Below, one piece after another: positions 61,899-64,000 of a stretch of 64,000 nt of DNA. The DNA is from Streptomyces roseicoloratus (GTDB lineage: Bacteria > Actinomycetota > Actinomycetes > Streptomycetales > Streptomycetaceae), in contig NZ_SDOY01000116.1 of the NCBI RefSeq assembly GCF_004117935.1, positions 78,888 to 142,887 of the forward strand. The letters are read 5' to 3'. The notes below the pieces were generated by a model. That model saw only the letters and a list, made by a program, of their open reading frames with translations. It was not told the origin of the DNA and ran no database searches. Numbering within the stretch: position 1 is the stretch's first letter; every line of letters begins with the position of its first letter. Position numbers and translations under genes: made by a program.

Positions 61899-62661
61899 CC
61901 CCACCACGCCGTCCTCCGCACCCGCGCAGGACCGGGTCGCGCTGGTGACCGGCGCCAGCCGTGGCATCGGCGCGGGCATCGCCCGCCGACTGGCCGCCGA
62001 CGGGATCCGGGTGGCGCTCACCTACACGCGGGGCGCCGCGGCCGCCGACGAGGTGGTCGGCGCGATCGAGCGGGCGGGCGGCAGGGCCCTGGCGATCCGG
62101 GCGGACGCCTCCGGGCACGAGGGCCCGGCAGCCGCCGTGGAGGCCGCCGTCGCGCACTTCGGCCGCCTCGACATCCTGGTGAACAACGCCGGCTACATGG
62201 ACGTCAGCGGGGCCGAGCTGACCGACGTGACCCCCGAGGTGGTCGACCGCACCCTGCACGTCAACGTGCGCGGCGCGCTGCTCACCGCGCAGGCGGCGGC
62301 CCGGCATCTGCCCGAGGGCGGCCGGATCGTGAACATCGGCTCCTGCCTCGGCGAGCGGGTGCCGGGCGGCGGGATGACGCCGTATGCGGTCAGCAAGGCC
62401 GCGATCCTGGGCCTGACCAGGGGACTCGCGCGGGACCTGGGCCCGCGCGGGATCACCGTCAACCAGGTGAGCCCCGGTCCGGTCGACACCGACATGAACC
62501 CGGCCGACGGGCCCTCGGCCGACTTCCAGCGGGCCGGCACCGCGCTGGGCCGCTACGGCGCCCCGGCGGACATCGCCGAGGCGGTCGCCTACCTGGTCTC
62601 GCCCGGTGCCGCGTTCGTCACCGGCGCCACTCTCGCGGTGGACGGCGGGGCCACCGCCTGA
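61891..62661 (+). CDS. Short-chain dehydrogenase/reductase
   Basis: This SDR of 256 residues shows cofactor loop TGASRGIG (near residues 20-27), NNAG, and the catalytic Ser ... Tyr-x-x-x-Lys set as SCLGERVPGGGMTPYAVSKAA. The C-terminal SPGPVDTDMNPADG and VDGGATA are typical of classical FabG-like enzymes. The basic TYTRG after beta 2 suggests NADPH. It is the last gene before the IS element, so the cluster may have been longer before insertion. Confidence 0.88.
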   Translation: MSDPTTPSSAPAQDRVALVTGASRGIGAGIARRLAADGIRVALTYTRGAAAADEVVGAIERAGGRALAIRADASGHEGPAAAVEAAVAHFGRLDILVNNAGYMDVSGAELTDVTPEVVDRTLHVNVRGALLTAQAAARHLPEGGRIVNIGSCLGERVPGGGMTPYAVSKAAILGLTRGLARDLGPRGITVNQVSPGPVDTDMNPADGPSADFQRAGTALGRYGAPADIAEAVAYLVSPGAAFVTGATLAVDGGATA

Positions 62662-62699
62662 CGCACGCACCCGCGTGAGGGGCCGGGCCGTCGTGGGCG

Positions 62700-64000
62700 G
62701 TTTCTAGGGGTCGTCGCAACACGTGGTCGTGTTGGTCAGGCCGCGAGTAGTTTATGCAGGCGCTCGGCCGGGGTTTCCCAGCCGAGCGTTTTGCGTGGGC
62801 GGCGGTTGAGCTGGTCGGCGACGGCGGCCAGGTGCTCGGGGTCGTGGACGGACAGGTCGGTGCCTTTGGGGAAGTACTGCCGCAGCAGGCCGTTGGTGTT
62901 CTCGTTCGAGCCGCGCTGCCAGGGGCTGGCGGGGTCGCAGAAGTAGACCGGGATGTCGGTGGCGAGGGTGAACTGCGCGTGGCGGGCCATCTCGCTGCCC
63001 TGGTCCCAGGTCAGGGACCGCATCAGCTGGGCGGGCAGGGTCTGGACGGTGGCGGTCAGGGCAGTCAGGACGGCCTCGGCTCCGTGGTCGCCGGGCAGGT
63101 GCAGGAGCATGACGTAGCGGGTGGCGCGTTCGACCAGGGTGCCGATCGCGGACCTGCCGTCCTTGCCGATGATCAGGTCGCCCTCCCAGTGGCCGGGAAC
63201 GGCCCGGTCCTCCACCTCGGCGGGCCGTTCGCTGATCATCACCATCGGGGTGGTGAAACGCGGCTGGCGGCAGTTCGCCTGCCGCTGGGGTCTGCGGCGG
63301 GCCCGCCCGGAGCGCAGGGCGCCGGCCAGCTCGCGCCGCAGCTGACCCCTGCCCTGGACATAAAGTGCCTGATAGACGGTCTCGTGGACCACGTGCATCT
63401 CCGGCCGCTGGGGGAACTGTGTCCGCAGAGCGTGGCATATCTGCTCCGGGCTCCACTTCTCGTCCAGCATCGTCTGGACGGCGTCCCGCAGCTCGGGGTT
63501 CCGGAGGATCTTGCGGGGCTTGGGGCGGGGACGGCGGGCGTCGGCGCGGGCCTGGGCGGCGTGCGGGCGGTAGTGCCACTGGCCGCGTGTGCCGTCGGTG
63601 CGGTTGCGGCGGATCTCCCGGCTGACCGTGGACGGACTTCGGCCCAGCTCCGCGGCGATCGCCCGTACCGTGGCCTTCTCCCGCAGCCGGTCCGCGATGT
63701 GGATCCGCTCGTCCTCGCTCAGGTATCGGGACGGACCGGAAGCCGGCACCACCAGATTGATCGGTGGTACCGGCTTCCGGTTGCGTTCCCCGGAGCGGCC
63801 GTTGCGCCACTTCCGACCGGTCCGCTCATCGATGCCGACAATCCGGCACGCTTCGGTGTTGCTGTATCCCTGCCGCACGAGCCGGGAGTATGCCTCCCGC
63901 TCCCGGGACAACTTCTTACGCCCCTGCGGTGTCCGGTCCGCTCGGATCTGGAAGTCCATCGCACCCCTTGAACTGGGGTGTTGCGACAACCACTAGAACC
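62700..64000 (-). mobile_element. IS30-family insertion sequence, apparently complete
   Basis: Terminal inverted repeats are visible: left 62700-62722 and right 63978-64000 (read inward) agree at 20 of 23 positions and share GTCGCAACAC. They enclose one intact transposase gene. The right tip coincides with the window edge, so its last base and any target duplication cannot be seen. Confidence 0.85.
62736..63959 (-). CDS. IS30 family transposase
   Basis: A transposase of 407 residues. N-terminal helix-turn-helix regions (REAYSRLVRQGYSNTEACRIVG and IAAELGRSPSTVSREIRRN) precede the DDE core: GHWEGDLIIG, SLTWDQGSEM, and PWQRGSNENTNGLLRQYFPKGTD with the glutamate. C-terminal LNRRPRKTLGWETPAE is the family hallmark. 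ATG at 63959 is used; a TTG ten codons upstream lies within the terminal repeat. No frameshift is visible, so it may be active. Confidence 0.93.
   Translation of the reverse strand: MDFQIRADRTPQGRKKLSREREAYSRLVRQGYSNTEACRIVGIDERTGRKWRNGRSGERNRKPVPPINLVVPASGPSRYLSEDERIHIADRLREKATVRAIAAELGRSPSTVSREIRRNRTDGTRGQWHYRPHAAQARADARRPRPKPRKILRNPELRDAVQTMLDEKWSPEQICHALRTQFPQRPEMHVVHETVYQALYVQGRGQLRRELAGALRSGRARRRPQRQANCRQPRFTTPMVMISERPAEVEDRAVPGHWEGDLIIGKDGRSAIGTLVERATRYVMLLHLPGDHGAEAVLTALTATVQTLPAQLMRSLTWDQGSEMARHAQFTLATDIPVYFCDPASPWQRGSNENTNGLLRQYFPKGTDLSVHDPEHLAAVADQLNRRPRKTLGWETPAERLHKLLAA

Noticed and set aside
54713..62661. Bacilysin-like pathway (cupin, SDR and MFS with a prephenate link)
   Set aside because: There is no BacA-type prephenate decarboxylase, ATP-grasp ligase or aminotransferase here, and the cupin is single-domain.
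1..64000. tRNA or rRNA genes
   Set aside because: No cloverleaf-type or rRNA-like segments were noticed. A covariance search would be needed to exclude a missed tRNA.

Overview
The window is very GC-rich DNA with GTG/ATG starts, short intergenic gaps and long runs of start/stop-overlapping genes. It has a complete actinobacterial hopanoid operon and a c-di-AMP riboswitch in front of a cell-wall peptidase. This points to a Streptomyces chromosome (or a close relative), probably an accessory-rich arm. No rRNA, tRNA or CRISPR array was seen.

Layout. (1) 1-5.5 kb: a + strand cassette of nucleotidyltransferase, glycerol-1-phosphate-dehydrogenase-like enzyme, CDP-alcohol phosphotransferase, glycosyltransferase and Wzm/Wzt-type ABC exporter, probably for a polyol-phosphate or glycolipid surface polymer, ended by a strong terminator. 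(2) 5.7-17.3 kb: a TetR regulator, then hopanoid genes (hpnC, hpnD, small ORF, hpnE, polyprenyl synthase, shc, hpnG, hpnH, hpnO-like), then an XRE-cupin regulator with a one-helix membrane peptide. (3) 17.3-20.6 kb: tyrosine phosphatase, riboswitch-controlled LysM/M23 peptidase, SGNH hydrolase. (4) 20.6-26 kb, - strand: the uncharacterised five-gene STM4011-STM4015 set (two radical SAM proteins, a sulfatase-like hydrolase, an ATP-grasp-like protein, a leucine-rich-repeat protein). (5) 26-31.4 kb: secreted and housekeeping singletons.

(6) 31.5-42.9 kb: ten tightly coupled + strand genes behind a Zur/Fur-like box: ATP-grasp ligase, DUF4213/DUF364 protein, cysteine-synthase-like PLP enzyme, dipeptide-epimerase-like enolase, MFS exporter, methyltransferase, and a complete nickel/peptide-type ABC importer with Tat lipoprotein, two permeases and a fused double ATPase. 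The logic (make, export, recapture, metal-regulated) matches a metallophore system, but the biosynthetic enzymes match none I know. This is the best candidate for an undescribed system. (7) 43.1-50.8 kb, - strand: a two-module NRPS (A-T-E-C-A-T, second A domain with a proline code) with no release domain, plus MbtH-like protein and a formyltransferase. (8) 51-54.6 kb: lipoprotein, membrane protein, amino-acid permease. (9) 54.7-62.7 kb, + strand: a second putative biosynthetic cluster with flavin reductase, AroH-type chorismate mutase, VAO-type oxidase, flavin monooxygenase, formyltransferase, cupin, MFS exporter and SDR. (10) 62.7-64 kb: an apparently intact IS30-family element at the right edge.

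All functional assignments come from motifs and family knowledge read by eye. No database search was run.
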